Below are positions 37,601 to 52,059 of a stretch of DNA of 64,000 nt, in pieces (the stretch's first letter is position 1; the number at the start of each line of letters is the position of its first letter). A program made the position numbers and the translations under genes. The DNA comes from Puffinus mauretanicus (taxonomy: Eukaryota > Chordata > Aves > Procellariiformes > Procellariidae): NCBI GenBank assembly GCA_023333565.1, contig JAJKFH010000227.1, forward strand, positions 496,001 to 560,000, given 5' to 3'. Below the pieces are notes generated by a model that saw only the letters and a list, made by a program, of their open reading frames with translations, did no database searches and was not told where the DNA came from.

Positions 37601-40600
37601 AGTGGTCTACAGACCTCAGACTTTGCTGCTGCCCCTCAACAGAAATGGTTGGCAGCACTGAAGAACAGGGAGCTCTCCGGTCATCAATAAGAAATAACAA
37701 GCCTTTGCACTTCTGGGCTGTGGCTGTGTCCAGAGCGTGGTGCAGTGAGGTGAACTTGCGTGTGGAAGCTGCTGTCAGGACTCACCTGATCTATTTCTGT
37801 ACTGCCTACGTGCAGAAGCTGGGGACATGGGGAGAGAGGTTAAAGACTTGATGCAGAATGTCAGACCTTTTCTTTGTGTTTGTCCTTTTGCCAAAACAAA
37901 TTTAGTGCTGGAGAAAGCTGTCAGCTTCTACTGCTGGAGAAATAAGTCTTCTCTAGCTACAGCTGTTATGGGAGGATCCTCTTGCTCTTGTTTTCTCACC
38001 AGATCGGTCTCTCTCTCAGATCTTGTTTTTAATGAGATTTCTTGCTGCCAGAGAGATATCACAAAAGGCTGTTGGGCTGGCCTTCTCACACCAGATTACG
38101 CATTAATAATTCAAGCCCATTAGCATTCATCCACATCCCCACCAAGGTTGTTGCCCAACTGAACTTATTCCTAACTACCTTTTTTCCCCCCTCTTCTTGT
38201 TCTCTCTTCGCCTCTACCTCACTCCCTTCTTGGAAAGACACCCGTCTGTACCAACTGCCTCTTCCATTAAGTTCCACAGGGAACGCTGACTGCTGCTGTG
38301 GAGATCTTGCGTGACTGAACCACTAACAAGAAATAGGTTACTGCTGAACACGCTAGCTTTGAATTCTGCTTTAGGGTCAGAAGTGATTTCGGCAAGGGGG
38401 ACTTCTTAGCAGTATTGTTCATGCCTCTTGATCGTAAACCTCACAGCAACAGGTCAGCAGGGACCAACTCTGGGACCTTCCACGCAGAATGCACTGGCCT
38501 TTATCAACTAAAATAGAAATATTCCTGGTAAAGGCCTACTGCTTGTGTTAGCTCTCCTCTGTTCTGGAACGAGAACACATTCTATTGTAATCTTGAGCAG
38601 GGAAGGTCTGAACTTAAGAAGACTGATAATGGGAGACACGTCTTTGTTTATGGCCAATTTCTGAAGAGGTGATTGGCAGATTACTACTTTGCTTTGCCAT
38701 CATTCATTTCTTAGTAGTCTGCAGTGGTAAAAGTATGCTAAAGCCATTCCCAAGTTTTCTGTGAGGAACATTTCCATTTGTGACCTGTGAGACTTCAATG
38801 GAGGAGAATCTTTGGCTCTGTTTCTTGTATTTATATCCACAGTGCACCTCACTCCATAAGAAAATCTGTCTGCCCACACGTTGCTTTTTCTCATTTTTAG
38901 ATTAATGTCTCAGTAGGGTGCATTCTTTTGAAACAAACCTTGCGTGATCGTAAAGATAAAGTATCTATAGGAACATTAAAAACTGTTTGGGTGGCTCTGT
39001 TTATCACGAGAAAGTAGAGGCTTCTCATCCCTCCAGCACAGGACTAGCAGTAAAACTAGCTCTTTTGACTTTGTCAGTGACCTACTGAGTGACTTGATCC
39101 AGCAAGGGCACCAATTAGCAGTAGTTTAGTCCAAAGGGATCAGCTAGAGACTGCTAAATTCATGTCATGTATGCCTCTGAAAGGCCAGCACCAGCCTGTT
39201 CTTGCTGGATTGGGTATGCATGGGCATATGAAAGGTGAACTATTCTATATTCTATTACTTATCCCCTTGGGCCACGCAGTCTTCCCCTGTAAAGCTGAAC
39301 TTTAAATATGATAGTTATTAAGGCTTGTCCAGGCTTGAGATTTAGCTCGCATAAATTCTGACAGGAACAAATTACTCTAAATTGTGACCAAACCTTTCTT
39401 TCTCCCCATTCCCTTGCCCTTCCAGGTCTGCTGTTCAAAGAGGAAACTGAATCAGAATAGCTCAAGAAGATAAACAGCTGCCTTAAACCAAAGTTTTCCA
39501 GTTCTCTTCCCAATATAAAAATTTACTGCAATGTACTGTGCTACAGTTGAAAGCAACATGGTTGTGACAAATACTTTTCTATTTTAAAATTGGCTCTTAG
39601 AGCAGGTAACAAGTGAAGGGGAGTGGAGCATGTCAAGCTGCATGCAGAGGTCAGTAGAGAAGAAGACATGGTGTAATTCAGTTTCCTGGGTAAAAGCTCT
39701 ATCAGGGAATACAAGACAGTGTTGATGGAAAAGCAGGTAGACCAAGACAAATCACTAGTACATATCAGGCCCCAGCTAGATCTGGGAGTTAGGACACTAG
39801 GCACGAGGGACTCTAGGAATTATTTCTGACTATGCTATTGAAGGGCATATAATTTCCCCACTTTGTCCCTGTTCTGCTCTGCCTTTTTTTTTTCTTCCTA
39901 TTCACATGGCAAGCACCAAAGAGCAGTGACTGTGGGTACTGCGAAGTTGGATTAATGTAAGGTCTGACTTCAAATCTACTGATTAGCTCAAACTCATGTC
40001 AGAGAGCTGCAATCTGTTCTTTCAGTTTGACTGAAACAGCATATTCAGAATGGCAAATGAAAAGCAAGGGTAGGGGTTGGGAGCCTGCTGGCACTGATTT
40101 TTGGGGTAGGAGGGGTCACTAACTAACACCTCAGCCCATTCCAACTCTTCTTTTGTCAGGAAGCAGCAACAGCCCGTCAGACTTTTCATGGATCCGGCAC
40201 AGGCAAAGTTGGCAGGGAGCCCATGGCCATTTTGTTACTCACAGCAGTCTGCTGCTCAAGGCAAGTGCCTGCTTTGCCTCTACCTAGAGCTGGCCGTGAA
40301 AATACACCACTGTTAAAGACAGCCTGCATAGCATATTTGTCAGTTCAATTAAATTAGCTTAAAAAGATCTCTTATGTTAAACAGATGCAGCTTTCTTACA
40401 TATTCAAGGGCTGTTTTTAAAGGACTGTGTGTACAGCATCTAGCCTGCCGGGGCTCTGATCTCATTGGGGATCTTGAAGCAGTATCACGAGCTGACTAAA
40501 TACAATTTTACTTAGGTTGAAACAACATGTCCTTTGACTTAAGACAATGCTACTCTGCAAAGCTGCATGAGTCTGCTATTAGGCAACGGTCCCTGTAAAA

Positions 40601-40699
40601 ATACTCAGTGATGTTGCAGAGGGAAAGAGGATAAAACCAAACTGTCTTGTACCAAGTGATAAAACCTTTTGCATATGGTTATACTACTATCCTTTGCCC
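34691..40699. other. Intergenic DNA with the 150-base tandem duplication
   Basis: Outside the duplication no repeat or gene was recognised. Frames of up to about 100 codons near 37549-38314 overlap each other in different phases and show no known domain. Confidence 0.6.
35669..35965. repeat. Exact tandem duplication, 150-base unit
   Basis: Positions 35669-35815 and 35819-35965 are identical over 147 bases, at a period of 150. The first mismatches on either side lie directly outside (35668 against 35818; 35816 against 35966). The unit is AT-rich, contains no other repeat I recognise and has no open frame. Perfect identity means either a very recent duplication or an assembly artefact. Confidence 0.98.
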
Positions 40700-40885
40700 T
40701 TATAATGCCTTTCACAGAAGGATCTTGAGACATTTTCCAGACGTTAGTTAATTAATCTCCATAACATCCCTGTGAATTAGGTGACTTATCTACTATTTTA
40801 CAGACGGGTGAACTGAGGCGCATAGAGGTTAAGTGTCTTTCCTGAAGTTAAACAGTGAATTAGAGGGAAACGCTAGGAGTAAAAT
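40700..40885 (+). mobile_element. MIR-like SINE fragment, sense
   Basis: The middle reads TTTTACAGACGGGTGAACTG then AGGCGCATAGAGGTTAAGTG at 40797-40836, a clear relative of the MIR core and tail (ATTTTACAGATGAGGAAACTGAGG). The left part contains TTAATCTCCATAACATCCCTGTGAATTAGG, matching the preceding MIR block. The fragment is old, and is the best of the MIR-like copies in this window. Confidence 0.85.
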
Positions 40886-43800
40886 GAAGGGCCACAATTC
40901 TGTTTAACAGCCCTGTTCTCTCACCAACACTGTGGTTACCCAAGAAAGCTACCTCCCTCTCTACACCATGTCCTGTTTAAAAGGAAAGTGGTTAAGTTCA
41001 AATATTTCTGTGGGTTTGCAAAACGTTAGCTCATTAGTAAGTATTTTACTTGTAGTTTAAATACATGACATGGATTCTTGGGTATTAAGTGAAAGATCGT
41101 ACTATGTAAAACAGTGATTTCTTACTTGAAGCCAATTAAATCCTTCTCACGGGGAAATAAAATTGAGTTTAAAGACACCAACTGCATGTGTGTGTTTTGC
41201 CATAAAAGCACTAACACCTCAAACTGAAATGTATATTTTTGAATGGCTTCCAAGTTTGGCAGTATAGGCTGTCTTGTACCTTAAGAGAAATTGATTTTCT
41301 GCAAATGTTCAGCAGATTTTTTTTGATCATATTTTTTTTTTTCCCCCATCCGAAAAAGGAACTACTGAATTGCTTCACATTTAAGCAGACATTCTGGAAG
41401 TCTGAGAATACATGTTTTATATTTGCAACTTTTGACAACCTGGGAAAAAGAGGTAGGTATTCAATACCTGTCCCACATGGTATAGCCTGTCCAAATCAAT
41501 ACATACAAGAGGAAAGGTAGCAGTCTTGTAGAGTGTTGCAGTTATAGTTGCCACCTGTTTTTTGGCAAGTACCATATTTACTGGCATAAAGCCCATTCAT
41601 CTTTGAAATGCTCCAGCTGTTGATGATCTATTCTATTTTAATAAGGTCTTTAAAAATCTCCAGCTGTTTATGAAGAACCAGCGCAAAGGAGATGATCTAT
41701 TTGACAGGCAGAACGTGAGTATGGGCCTCACAAATACTCCATTGTGACTTTGGTGATTAATATTGACATGTTGAATTTGGCAGCTCTTACTGAAGCAATC
41801 TACTGCCAGATGGTGAAAGAATGGAGGGAGGCTGGAAGGAGAGGCAGAGGGACTTTCCACCTGCTGCTACCCAGTCAGTAGTCACAGTGCGGCACAGCTA
41901 GGGATGAAGAGGAGGCTGGAGGGTAGTACTGCTACATGATGAGCTGGGTGGGATGCAAGTCTTGGTCCTGCATCCCATCTTTTTGTCGATGACAAACCTA
42001 GGATAGGTCATCAGTTCTTCTCCCACAAAGGAAACAAGCATCCATGGCCTCATTCCAACCCGCAACAAATTACCTTTGTTCTTCCAATTAATTTAGCCTT
42101 CTGCTTAGTGTGCAGCAAATGTATAATTAGCTCTAGAAAGACAGAAATGTTATTTCAAAAAACTGTTTGAAATATCCCAAAGAGGCATTCCAGCAGGCTT
42201 TACCCAGTGTTCCTTTATCTCCATTCCCACTTTAATTACCAATGAGCCTCCTTGTTTAATACTGTTTTATGAAGCTCTTCTTTCCTTCTCTGCTGCTATT
42301 AGAAAGTTGCTGATGTGGAAAAAACATGAAAAGTGTCATGAGAAGAATCATGGCAGAATGAGTTCATTTTGAAAAATCACTATTCAAAACTAAAGTGGAG
42401 GCTTGCTTTTTTTTGGTCTGAAACACCAAAACGCTGAGGGACAGGGATGAATTCTCAGCAGAAGAATGCTGAATCTGCCATTTTTTCCTCTTTTTGCTTG
42501 GGCAGATGGGAGTAGTATGATGGGTGGAACATGATCTCTCTTGACACGTATTCTCTTATGAGTGGAACAGTGCAGGCATAAAAGTACAACATAAATTTGA
42601 TTTTCACTGTAATCAGAAATTGTGCTTATCCTGTGTTTGTCAAGATGGGGTTTGAAATTCAAGTGAATATAAGAAGAGAGAAGGTTGTTGTTTTCATCCA
42701 AAAGAGAGGTAACAGTGTGATTTGTGGCTTTCATCTTCCTGCTTCACCATCCCTAGAGTCATGGGTCTTTAATATTCCAAACTGTCACCTGAACTGGGGG
42801 GAGGAGGAGGACATCAGTAATGCACCCATCCATCCCACCTCACTCATGGTGCCAGCCCTCAGGAACAAAAAGATTTATTTCCTCACACCATTCTGATTCT
42901 GCCTCATTGAAGTGACTTGTTTCTGATTTGTGCTGAGATAATAAAAGAGAATAAGGTTTTTGCAGAGGAACACAGAGATTCTACAGATTCTTGCTTTGCT
43001 TAGAAAAAAGTTTGAAACCTTCTTTTTCTATTTCTGTAGGAGAAAGTGGGCCAGAAATGCTGCTTCCTGTTTGGTCACCAACACAATCTCATTGCTAAGT
43101 TTCTGACCCATTTCATTTTTCAGTCGGTAAGCAAAATACCTTCCGATTGTTGTACTGCTTGCGTTGAATTTTGCAGTACCTTCCCACCCCTATTATATCC
43201 CTAAAATGCTGTACATGTAAGCCCACATGGTTTTATTCATAGTTGATATGCAGCCTATGTACTGGATTGGAATACTGCTATCAGCAGTGATGTAAGACAT
43301 GATGTAAAGGATATCATTCTGTCCAGTTTTAACACCATGGGGAATTTGGTTGCAGTCTGACCCTGTACCGCAATAAGAGGTCTGGTTCACAAAGGTGCTA
43401 CTATTGAAATGGGTCTGTCTATCTCCTTTAGACTGAGGTCAGAGAACGACTTCCCTTAGCAAAGAAAGAGCTGAGAAAAGGGAAGCACACCATGAAGGAT
43501 ACTGGCTGTGAAAAACTGAAGGAGTATGTCTTCATTTGCTTAATTATATAACTTGTAAAGTGCCTCCCCTGAGCCTAAGCAAAATATCTTTACTGTCTGA
43601 GATGTCTGTTCATCCCCAGTGGATTACCAGGTGTTATACTTACACATCCAGAATCATGCAGCACAGGCTGGAATACAATTCACTGCTGGGTTGGGAAGTG
43701 GCACTGAAATGACCAAGGAGTTTAGGACAGGAAATGAACGATGCCATTACGCCCAATTTCAACTTCACAGGAGTTTTGGGAGATAGATTGTCAATACTCA

Positions 43801-46800
43801 ATCTACAACTGGGTCATTGGGCTACCAAGCCTGGAGTTGAAAAGCACCCTGGATCCTGCCATCTGTTAAGGCCTATCAGTGGCACTTACTGCCACGGTAT
43901 CTGAGCATCTAATGACTACAAGGAGTAAGGATCTCAGCTGTACTTCTCATCCAGAACCTGATTCTTCCCTTAACGCTGTGCTGCAGCATGGCTTCATTAC
44001 AGAGGGTAGAGTGCCATCTACTGAATCAGGCTGTCAATGTGTTTTTGTACCTTCCTCAAAAATGTGAAATGATCTTGTACATTTATCGATTTATCCTAGT
44101 GCTCTCTGCTGACTATTCATTTAAGATAGTGCTCTCTGCTCCTTCAGTTCGGTCTGAGTCCTCCTCTATGTTCTGTCTAGAGCTGAATACACTAACGATG
44201 AATAATGGACAACAACTTAGCGTCAGGAGTACAGAATAGTCACACAAGCAATTTTGAAATCACATTATTCCAACCACTTTCCTGTATGGTTTTGTGTCGA
44301 TTTGAAGACTATTTGACAGGTTTCATGGAAAATGTCTAATCTTTATCCAAATCACATATATTTCCATCAGCTTTTAGACTCTTTTGCAATTGTATAGCTC
44401 TTGAACTCTTAGCTGTTTGTGAATGATTATTGTATATGCCAGTTACTTGAAAGTTTCCCAGTTATACTGACAAACATACACAGAACAAGGCTGTTCTGAG
44501 AGAGGAAGGGAATATAGGATCTACTTGGTGGGCCAGAATCCTATAGTAAATGGAGATTGATTCTTAACTCAAACAAACATTGAGGTTTTCTATAGCTAAT
44601 GAATTAAATAGTACTATTCTGGGTGTTTTTAAAGGCTATACACACCTGTCATCTAAAGGGGAAAATGGATGAGATTCGCTCTTTTCATGTAATCTGGGAG
44701 GTTTGCTACCCCAGGGGCTCTAGGTTTGACAGTTGTAAATGCTGTAGTGCTGCTTCACTCCTTCCCTTCAGGCAGTAAATCTGTTCCTGCTCTTTGGAAC
44801 AGGAAAAATCAAGGGATTGTTCTTGCCTCTTCACGAGGCTCTGACTCCAGTGTAACAACTGCAGATTCGTAGGTTGTTGAAATATCTTGCTAAAGGCTGT
44901 GGAGACAAGGAAGTTTGGCTCTGAACCTTACCAAAATTCAGGGGCTGGGTTGGGTCTGGCCTATGTGTCTGCTCACTGATGTGATCTCTTCAGAAGCTAA
45001 TCAGTTCCAACAACTATACATGAAAAGTGGTAAAATCAAAACAATGACTAAAGTAGAAGATTTATGTATTTTCCATGCAAGCTGGCTTACCTGGACTCTC
45101 AAAAACCTGGACTAATTTCACACTGAAACAAAACTTCAGCTGTAATAAGCTCCTGTAATAGAAATGTAGCACCAGTCCAAAGAGGTCTGCTCAGAAACAA
45201 ACATATTTTTGCTACTGAACCTATAGAAGTATTTCCTCTGTTAGCAAGATTTTTGCCACCCCGTTGACAATTCAGTTCTATTCACTAGAGAACAGTGGGA
45301 ATCTAATCAGTTAACATTACCATAAGACTAGGATTTAACAAACAGTCATCGTAACAAGTAGGATGGGCTGACGTTTAAATAGCAATAGATATTTGGGTGA
45401 AAATTAGAGGATTTTTAGTCATTTTTAGTCCAAATGCCTTAGTTAAATAAAAATTCTAGTGACATTTGTGCAATAATTCTAAGGAATTATATTGTGTATT
45501 TAGTTTGTGATAAAGTTTAACCTGTAGGATCTCCTCCTACAGAAGTACAAGAGCCTTGTTTATTATAAAAAAGTTGACCTGCTTGACCTGTTCTCACTGT
45601 TTCTGGTCTTCCACCTTGGCATGCGTTATCCAAAGCCCAAAGAATTACAGGTTGAACATCATCCTTGAGGCTGGTCTAAGAGGATGGTCTAGTGGGAGTG
45701 CTCCAGAATCACAAAACCTCGCTGAAATTTCTATCACCGAGCATCTGTAAGAACAGTTAAACTAAATCTGTCAAACTTCATAGCATAGTTATGCTTTGCA
45801 GCAGACTGAGAGATAGCTGACTTCTCGAGGTACTTTCTATTTTTTTCTATGATTCTAGAAACAGAATCAGAGAAAACAGAGCTAGAAAAACCTTGATATG
45901 GCGTAATTGTGGTTAGCAGTTCCAATTTCCCATTTAATAGAAACAGACAGTTTTCAAGTAGACTTGCGTTGTGTGGCACATAGCCTTTCCCATCTTTAAA
46001 GAAAATTTCCAATAATTGTATATTTATGCTATGCTGTCAGTGTGTGTTCGCTCATCACCTTGGAGTTGGAGATACTGTTCGCAGTACCCTGAGGTGAAGC
46101 ATGTATCGTCTGTGTCCTTCCAGTGAGGGCATGCGCCCTTGACTCTTTCTCCCTCTGAGAGCTGAAATTCTCTGTTTATCTCCAAATAACAATTTTTCTA
46201 CTCAGACCCAGTTAATATGTGCTAACCTTAGTGTAAACAGTTTTTCATAGATAAATTCCCTCAGGAAAACTTTCTGCTTGATTTTTGTTGAGTTACTTAG
46301 CTGTAATCACGCAGAATTCTCTGGGTTTCTAGCTGTGTGCCTCCTGCAGAGGTGTTCTGCCTGCTAATGATAGGCACTCAAGCTGTTCATTTTGTTTAGG
46401 CAAGGGCACTTGAAGGACAACTCTCTACTTTTACGATTCCTTCCTATCTTGTACAAGAAAAACTGCAGAACTTTTGCAAAGTGTCACAGTCCCTTTGCTT
46501 AGTAAACCTTTCTCAGAAAATATGTGGTACCAAGAATGAGCCACTTCTTTCTGTGGTTTTTAAAAGGTTGCTATAGGGAGAGGTTTCCATCCTTTTCTGA
46601 GACAAGCTGTGAAACAGTAAGAAAAAGACTAACTGATACAAAAAATGAAATCTTTCTGTCCTCAGAATGAAGATTCATTACACAAACACCAGGCAGATCT
46701 TTAGGAGTGAATTTGGAGTATGCAGTGAAAATAACTCTTCACTTAGTTCTAGGCAAAGCTTTCTCCTTCAAATTATCTGCTCCTTTTTATAGGAATCAGG

Positions 46801-49800
46801 CTTATTTAGCAGGGTTTTTGAGACAGCCCTGTTGCAGACACAGAAAAGGTTGCTATAGCCTTTCCTGTGCCACTATGAAGCATTGCATTACACTTCTGCC
46901 TTCTCCAAGGCAGGCACCAGCCTTGTAAATCCTGGTTCCAGTGCAAGGTCCTCTGCTACCTGAAACGGCAACTGCTCTGTGGATAACTGGCACTGAATCA
47001 TATCTACACCTTCATTTGAAGGGGCAAAGACTTGTATCTGTGCCAACTGGTTTTTGAGACATGGATACACACGCTTTACACTGCCTCCATCTCTCTGTGC
47101 CTTTCAAGCAATCGTCTGCAATATCCCTCCTTTCTTGGAGGAATTCGGGGAGGGTGTGAACAGTTGCCCCCCTGTGCCTTCTGCACAAGTATGTGTTATA
47201 TCCTTCTGCTAGACAAGTAGTTAGTCTGAGATGCTTGGGAATGCATATTCCAATAGTGGACTATATTTATACACAATATGTCTTGATCAAGAAAAGGTAA
47301 TTAATCACTTTACTGGCTGTATGCATGCAATTAATAAAGCATTAATAATACAGGGGATGGTAGCCCCTGTGTTAATGTTGCCTACTGGCTAAATTCCTAT
47401 AAATAAGCTTCTCCTCAGATTTCACTCATTTCTTTGCCAATGCTTGGAATACAAAATCATTTATCCTGCAATGGTGATTCTGTCTCCCTGTTTATCTAGC
47501 GTGTTGTTTCCTTTAGCAATGAATGAATGTAACTCGGGGCTGCGTTAGAGGCTTCAAAACATGCAGTGTGCTTCAGTGATCCAAACCCCTTAATATCTTC
47601 TCATTGCAGGGTTGTACACAGTGAAACAAAGTCAGCACATTCTTTCCAGGTATAAAACATGGGGTTCCAGTGGGGGAAATCTGCAGGAAAAGCCAGTGAG
47701 GTATGTTTGGGTATTAAAAATGGCTGAGAGAGATTTCAAATTATAATCATGACTTTTCCTGAAGTATTTGTTCTGCCCTATCAGCTAATACAGCAATGGT
47801 GCATGTATTAACATCCTGAAATTGAAATAGAGATCAAGGGTATAGGGTATAAATTTGTTTTAGAGCATAACATTAAATAATCAAACCATGCTGGAGCAGC
47901 TTCTGTGACAAAATGACTTACATTTTTTTGGTGCTGCTTTTTAAATGTGATTATGCATTTTAATTGTTTAACTTCAGTCCATGGAGTAGTTTCAAAGATG
48001 TTTTAAAATAACTTACGGCATGAAAAGCCTCCTGATGTTTAAACACGCCTCAGGTTCAATAAATTTGTTTTTAATTTCGTGTGATGTGTGAAACAGTGAT
48101 TTTGTTCAGTGCTTTTGGGGATGTGGAGCAGGATTTCCTAAAACACTCTGGATCAATGAGGCTACAACTGTGTAAAGACGGTAGAAATTTCCATTCTGTT
48201 TGTTGTCCTGTGTCACTGGAAGAACACAGCGCTCCTATAAATTTCACAGTGTTTGGAAGAACAGGACACTTCTGCTAGTCCAAGCCTTAGAATGAGCAGC
48301 ATTGGGACATAAAGGGCCTCCAAATAAAAATGCAAAGGTGACTGGTTTGTCTTGCTCCACTCCTTCAGCCATTCATCTCGTCGTTATCTCCATGAAGCAG
48401 AACGCTGTCCCCGGTTCCAGGTGGCCCAACTGAATGCAGAACCAATTACAAACCTCAGTGAATGTGCTTCAGCAGTGTCCATATCCCCTCCCATGAAGAT
48501 GAGGCAGGAGCTGGTTAATCTGGAAACACATCTCACAAGCTCAATAATGTGTGAAAACTGAGATTTAAATCTGCACTTCATTTGGTTTTGCTCCTCACTA
48601 TTCAGAGAACACAAAAATCATAATTTATAGTGCCAACTGTAAGTATTTGTAACTAAATCCTTGCTTAAAACACTGAAAAGATGATTAAAAAAAATAGCAG
48701 ATGGTGTCATTCTGCTAAATATCATTTACTGTTGTCTGTTGGTTTAGAAGTGCTCAAAATGGAATTTAAACAAGAGCTTTATTGTGCAAGCGACAGACCT
48801 TTCCTTCAAGGGTTTCAATTTACTACATTTCTTGCTAATGAGTGGCACTAATAATCTCACTTGTCAATCACCTTGAATCCCAAAGAGTTTCTTCAGTGGG
48901 GATGTGGGGGGAAAGGCCTTGATCATGTCTGGGATCTCTATGAAGAAATTAAAACTTCATGGTCATATTCACTTCCACAGTTGCTCAGTAGTAAAGTCTT
49001 AAACTGCTTCTTGATTTTTATTCAAAAGTTGTTCTGACCTGAAAGAAAAACAATGTTAATGTGAAGACCTTGTATAAAAATAAAAAAAAAAACAGATTAT
49101 CAAAGGTACCCCAATCATCTCCTCCACTGCCACCTGTAACCCTCAAAGAATTGAAGAGTTCTTGCTTATGAATTCTGTACTGGTTCTGAATATATTTTTT
49201 ATTAAAATGTTCAGTTAAAAAGGTGAGAATTGGGGCCACTAATGAAGAAAATCACAATTCTGTATGTTCTCATATGACAGGATACCGCTAATAATTTGGA
49301 AAAAGGTCTTGCAAAGAATTTCCAGAGCAGTGAATCCTGTTCAAGGATCTACGGTTAATTGTCTTTTAAGATGCACCCAATTCTCAGTTGCATGGTACTT
49401 GTCGAATTTATTAAAATGACACATCTATTTGTAACCCTCTGATAAGAACCTGATTAAATTTTTTGCCTGACTTGTTGGAGATCACAGTGATGTCCCTTCT
49501 AATAAATGTCGATTGCATTTGTCATTAATTTTAACATTTGCAGTCCCATTAATTTTTTAAGAACATTTGGTCTGATTTATAATATGTTTTGTGAGTCAAC
49601 AGCAGGAGGGCTGGCTTCACTGAAAAAAGTGTAAGGTTTTGGTTTGGTTTTTCCTCCCTTATATCACATTAACATTAATTAACAATCACTCTTTCAGTTG
49701 TTGGAACTTTGTTGCATTTTTTTAAAAGATAATAACATGACTGAGGTCCTGTACTTGTGTTTCTCAGCATTAATTTAGGCAAGCAAGGTTGTTTTATCTT

Positions 49801-51149
49801 TGCTGACCAGTCATTTGCATTAAAAATTTACTGCTCTGTAAAGCCAGGAAGAAATTCACATGCTTTTTCCTAAAAGATCTGGTGATGAGCCTTGAAGGGT
49901 CTCTTTCTGGTATTTCATGAGTAAACAAAATCCTCGCAGAATCAATCTGTTTGCAAAGGTCAATGACATTTGCACTTCTGGGCCTTAGATACTTAACTGT
50001 TGCAGTGCTCTGATTTTTTTCTTATTGCCTTCTAGCACTAAAGAATACTTTTTAGAGTGAACATGTTTTGAAGAGAGGATTTGGCTGAGGTTCAGCCTCT
50101 TAACAGTCTAACTGAATTGGGCACCTGTTGTATGATACAAAACTTCTCCTGTTTTATAGCAGTTGGCAAACTAAATGAATTGCTGTCCTGCTGTTGAGCA
50201 GCCTCTTGGGAAGCTGACGAACACTCCTTCGTTACTGCCGCTGGGATGTGTCATATGTCAGATCTCAGACCATGGTGGACAGTTCATCACATACAATCTT
50301 CACGTGTGGGGTCTTAAATGCCTAGAAACTAGCAGCTAGCCTCATGTCTTAAAGTTGGTCTCTTTTTGCTCTGTGTTATCTGTTGCTTTAATTTTCCCAA
50401 ACTACACAATGTCTGTCCTGGGTATCCTTGGCCTCTCAAAGTGAAGGTGAAAATAAATGAACAAGCAAAAACTTCCTGGAAACCTTCCTGTGTTGCTCCT
50501 AAGGAACTGATATTTCATGTTAGGGGATGGAGAACAGCTTTCCTCCAGTGTGGTGGTGCAGGTTAAAATGCAAAAAGCTTCCTTAATATGCTTTAAAGAG
50601 ACAGGGATGTGGTCTTCAAAACCAAACACGACTGCAACAGAAATAAGTTAAATATTTATTAGAGTTGTGTGGGAATCAGAAACTTCTATCCATTGGGAAA
50701 TTCATATTCTTAGAGAAGGAGGAATTGAACTGAGGAGGAATGTTGTAAGTAAAAACTGAGGTGCCCTGCAGGTGAATTACTTCGAGCCCAAGCAACTGGA
50801 AATGTCATCTGGCAGAATATCAGTCAGGTCTTTGTCGGTAATCCACCTAGCCTGAGCTGATGATATTCCTACGTGCCATGGCATTTGGACAAACACTTCT
50901 CCACTTCACAGCTACATATAACAGAATGCTATGCTGCATCAAAATTTGCGATACCTTTTGCTGCAGACGAGCAGACTATGCAGCATGTGGTTTTTTTCTG
51001 ATCTAAACTCTTAAGGGAATTCAGATGTGAAGGAGCAGATCCTTATTTTGCAAGTACACCTGCCTGCCTGCCTGTTTTGGGAGACAGGCAAGTGCTACAT
51101 AGTCTATCTCAAGTGGTTTTTGCAGGTTGCTTAAGAAAGATTTAAATCT
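40886..51149. other. Intergenic DNA
   Basis: No gene recognised. The 43880-43925 stretch has a CCACGGTATCTGAGCATCTA phrase seen in amniote MIR-like or CR1-like repeats, too short to call. AT-rich repeat-free parts at 47720-48060 and 49360-49760 could be conserved elements. Confidence 0.55.
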
Positions 51150-51240
51150 AAGGCTCGGCTCAGCCACTGATCTGCTGTGAAGCCTTGAGTAATTTCTCTC
51201 ATCTCTTTTGCCTCCACTTTTCAGGTAGCTTCTTGCCTGG
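51150..51240 (-). mobile_element. MIR-like SINE fragment, antisense
   Basis: The plus strand reads CTCAGCCACTGATCTGCTGT, then GAAGCCTTGAGTAATTTCTC and TTTTGCCTCCACTTTTCAGG. It matches in order the reverse complement of MIR (CTGCCACTTACTAGCTGTGTGACCTTGGGCAAGTCACTTAACCTC...) with many changes. It lies within 1 kb of two further fragments in the same orientation. Confidence 0.6.
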
Positions 51241-51814
51241 TTTTTCCATTTTGCCCTTAAAAGGATAGATTATTTTGCTGTATTTTCCATATCAGCAAGC
51301 ATCAGGTCTTTTCAAAACACAGTACGGCTTAAAGCTTGGGAAGGGATTTGTGTATCCTATTAATTTTCTTAATTGTAAACAAAGCCTCAGTGTCTTGTGT
51401 AATAAGCACATTTCAAAACAGCATGTGACTCATTAAAGTCCTAACATCTGAACTTGTATCTTAAACGTAACCAAATAATTAATCTGAGTAGTGTTCCTTC
51501 TGTTAGTGAGAGTGTGCCCACTAGAAGGCAGTATCTGCTAGAGAGTTATAATCTTGAGGAAAAATAAAAAGCGTCATTAAATAATTCCATGTGAATACCT
51601 CCAGGAAAACTGCAGACTCAAGGGTAATTTTAGAGAGAGGATGGACATGGTCTCTGGCCTTGGTTACAAGTGTTCCACAGCAAAACCAAACAGAATCAAA
51701 ATTATTTTCTTTTTGAAGGCTCAGTGTCAAATGCATTTACAATATGAAGGAATGAATTTTGTGAGCTTTCAAGTTTGGAGGAAGAACCAGTGAGCAACTT
51801 CAGCACTCCCCCAG

Positions 51815-51945
51815 GGTTTGGACAGGAGGGTTAGGTCTCCTACTGATTTCCACAGTAATCTCAGGCAAACCAATTCCCGTGCCTCATTCATCTAAAGAAA
51901 GGAACCAACAGTACTTGATTGGGAGTGTTGAGATAGTAAGTCTAG
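51815..51945 (-). mobile_element. MIR-like SINE fragment, antisense
   Basis: The plus strand contains TCTCAGGCAAACCAATTCCC, GTGCCTCATTCATCTAAAGA, then CAACAGTACTTG and GGGAGTGTTGAGATAG. The order agrees with the reverse complement of an amniote MIR-like SINE, including the stretch after the oligo-A (AACAGTACTT) and the GGGTGTTGTGAGGATA block. Confidence 0.55.
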
Positions 51946-52059
51946 AGGAGGCCAGATAACATGAATTTGCACAAATGTTCCCTGTCAACAATAGATTGCA
52001 AGAATTGCAAGATGAAGTCCGAGTAGCTTCTCATGAGATCCGTGCCAAAGCAGGCAGCA

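Noticed and set aside
43880..43925. Possible MIR-like or CR1-like phrase (CCACGGTATCTGAGCATCTA)
   Set aside because: Too short and without the expected following blocks.
44097..44141. Short repeat TAGTGCTCTCTGCT present twice, 30 bases apart
   Set aside because: Only 14 bases long; compatible with chance or a minor slippage event.
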